Of a DNA stretch of 64,000 nt, positions 63,218-64,000 are shown piece by piece. Source of the DNA: Fibrobacter sp. UWB4 (GTDB taxonomy: Bacteria; Fibrobacterota; Fibrobacteria; Fibrobacterales; Fibrobacteraceae); NCBI RefSeq assembly GCF_002210345.1, contig NZ_MWQI01000008.1, positions 62,001-126,000 of the forward strand. Reading direction: 5' to 3'. The position numbers and the translations under genes were made by a program. Within the stretch, counting starts at the first letter, position 1. The number at the start of each line of letters is the position of its first letter. The notes under the pieces were generated by a model. The model saw only the letters and a program-made list of their open reading frames with translations, did no database searches and had not been told where the DNA came from.

Positions 63218-63525
63218 TCGTCATTCTGAGCATCTCGCACTCGTCACCCTGAGCATAGCGAAGGGGCCAGTTACATTCCGCTTCTCTGTCATTTCGAACG
63301 AAGTGAGAAATCCAGTCATTTTTCGTTTCGCAATACAAGACTTCACTGGATGGGGCTATGCCCCAACTCTTTGGCTCGGTTATGCCCATGCAAGCATGGT
63401 CGCAACACTCGCCTTCTGAGTTGTCTTCCGCCTTCGGCGTCAGAATGACGCAGTACAAGACTTCACTGGATGTTTCGAGGCTTAGCCTCTCAACATGACG
63501 CGGTTCAAGAAGCTCTCAGGATGAC
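63218..63525. repeat. Cluster of interspersed repeats between rnhB and purN
   Basis: At least five partial copies: TCGTCATTCTGAGCATCTCG, TCACCCTGAGCATAGCGAAG, GTCATTTCGAACGAAGTGAG with AAATCCAGT, CTTCACTGGATGGGGCTATG, GCCTTCGGCGTCAGAATGAC, and CTTCACTGGATGTTTCGAGG continuing to CAACATGACG. No gene is seen. Frames across it are repeat-derived. Confidence 0.75.
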
Positions 63526-63526
63526 G

Positions 63527-64000
63527 TTAGTGCAAACCCAGCGACTTGGCGTAGTCGCGAATAGTCCTCCAGTACAAAGCGTGTTCTTGCACGAGGACGC
63601 GGGCGGCAAGCGTATCAGCAGTGTCGTCTGGCATCACAGGAACTTTGGTCTGCGCCAAGATGCGACCGCGGTCAATTTCTTCACTGACGAGATGCACCGT
63701 CGGGCCAGATTCCGTTTCGTGCGCGGCAAGCACAGCTTCGTGAACGTGATGGCCAAAGAAACCTTTACCGCCAAACTTCGGCAACAGCGACGGATGAATG
63801 TTCAAAATGCGATCCGGCATGCGCTTGAGCATGCAAAGCGGGAGCGCCTTCATGTAACCCGCCAAAATCAAAAGGTCTACATCGTACTTGTCGAGAACTT
63901 CGAGCATCGCGGCTTCGAACACAGCCTGATCCGGATGAGTCTTACCCGAAATGTGGCGAACCGGGATTCCGAATTCTTCGGCATGATGCACTGCACCACA
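63527..64000 (-). CDS. purN: Phosphoribosylglycinamide formyltransferase, N-terminus beyond the window
   Basis: Adds the formyl group from 10-formyltetrahydrofolate to GAR in purine synthesis. The visible 157 residues are the C-terminal three quarters; the frame is open to the window end, so the start lies outside. ILNIHPSLLPKFGGKGFFG holds the catalytic Asn and His, SEEIDRGRILAQ the Asp. VHEAVLAAHETESGPTVHLV is typical of the folate side. Confidence 0.93.
   Translation of the reverse strand, partial: CGAVHHAEEFGIPVRHISGKTHPDQAVFEAAMLEVLDKYDVDLLILAGYMKALPLCMLKRMPDRILNIHPSLLPKFGGKGFFGHHVHEAVLAAHETESGPTVHLVSEEIDRGRILAQTKVPVMPDDTADTLAARVLVQEHALYWRTIRDYAKSLGLH

Noticed and set aside
63198-63458. 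Coding frames between rnhB and purN
   Set aside because: Both strands consist of repeat copies; the translated peptides repeat the same phrases seen elsewhere.

Overview
The window looks like chromosome from a Gram-negative member of the Fibrobacterota (Fibrobacter or a close relative). This is an inference from gene content and style, not from a database match. The clues are moderate GC in housekeeping genes, lipoprotein signal peptides, a Rpn/PD-(D/E)XK family gene, an FGE-like lipoprotein, a cytoplasmic family 2 glycosidase, abundant short interspersed repeats around housekeeping genes, and promoters carrying a Bacteroidetes-like TAnnTTTG element.

Layout. 0-14.5 kb is backbone: acyl carrier protein, fabD, an acyl-CoA carboxyltransferase, an inositol monophosphatase family enzyme, a large FGE-like lipoprotein, rplU-rpmA, a GH2 enzyme, proA and hisI, then a border zone of debris (a 59-bp chimeric fragment of the epimerase gene, a Rpn family gene, small hypotheticals, a rhuM fragment). 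14.6-54.7 kb is a surface polysaccharide locus of about 40 kb, nearly all on the minus strand. 54.9-64 kb is backbone again: an ATPase with a palindromic operator, groES-groEL, a lipoprotein, a class A PBP, tRNA-Arg, rnhB and purN (cut by the window end).

The polysaccharide locus. Transcription appears to start at about 54.78 kb and run leftwards. A DegT aminotransferase and a monotopic phosphoglycosyl transferase start the repeat unit. An ATP-grasp/HAD fusion, three GT4 and two GT2 glycosyltransferases, a YdjC-like deacetylase, Wzy, LicD and an SDR epimerase follow. Next come a cytidylyltransferase-oxidoreductase fusion, a class V aminotransferase, a GNAT and a TagF-like transferase, which look like a module for a CDP-activated non-sugar group. 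Then come WbsX, another GT4, a pyruvyl transferase, an ACP/AMP-ligase/FrhB-LbH module, the Wzx flippase, an aldo-keto reductase and an SGNH-like protein. A second, separately started segment (21.3 to 14.6 kb) holds the UDP-N-acetyl-L-fucosamine genes wbjB, wbjC and wbjD, with two glycosyltransferases and an acyltransferase inserted between wbjC and wbjD.

Most notable signals. (1) Five acyltransferase-3-like membrane genes lie in the locus, and three are each broken by a single-nucleotide frameshift exactly at a homopolymer (A7, G11, A8). This fits switchable O-acylation. (2) Two recombination scars show how the locus was assembled: a diverged 3' end of wbjC in front of an inserted glycosyltransferase, and a 59-bp chimera of two distant parts of wbjD left 2.1 kb beyond the locus. 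(3) An interspersed GTCATCCTGA...GGATCCAGT repeat is inserted in frame in rnhB and supplies the ribosome binding site of hisI; the family is absent from the 33 kb interior of the locus. (4) Heptanucleotide-period arrays sit at gene 3' ends, one between groES and groEL.
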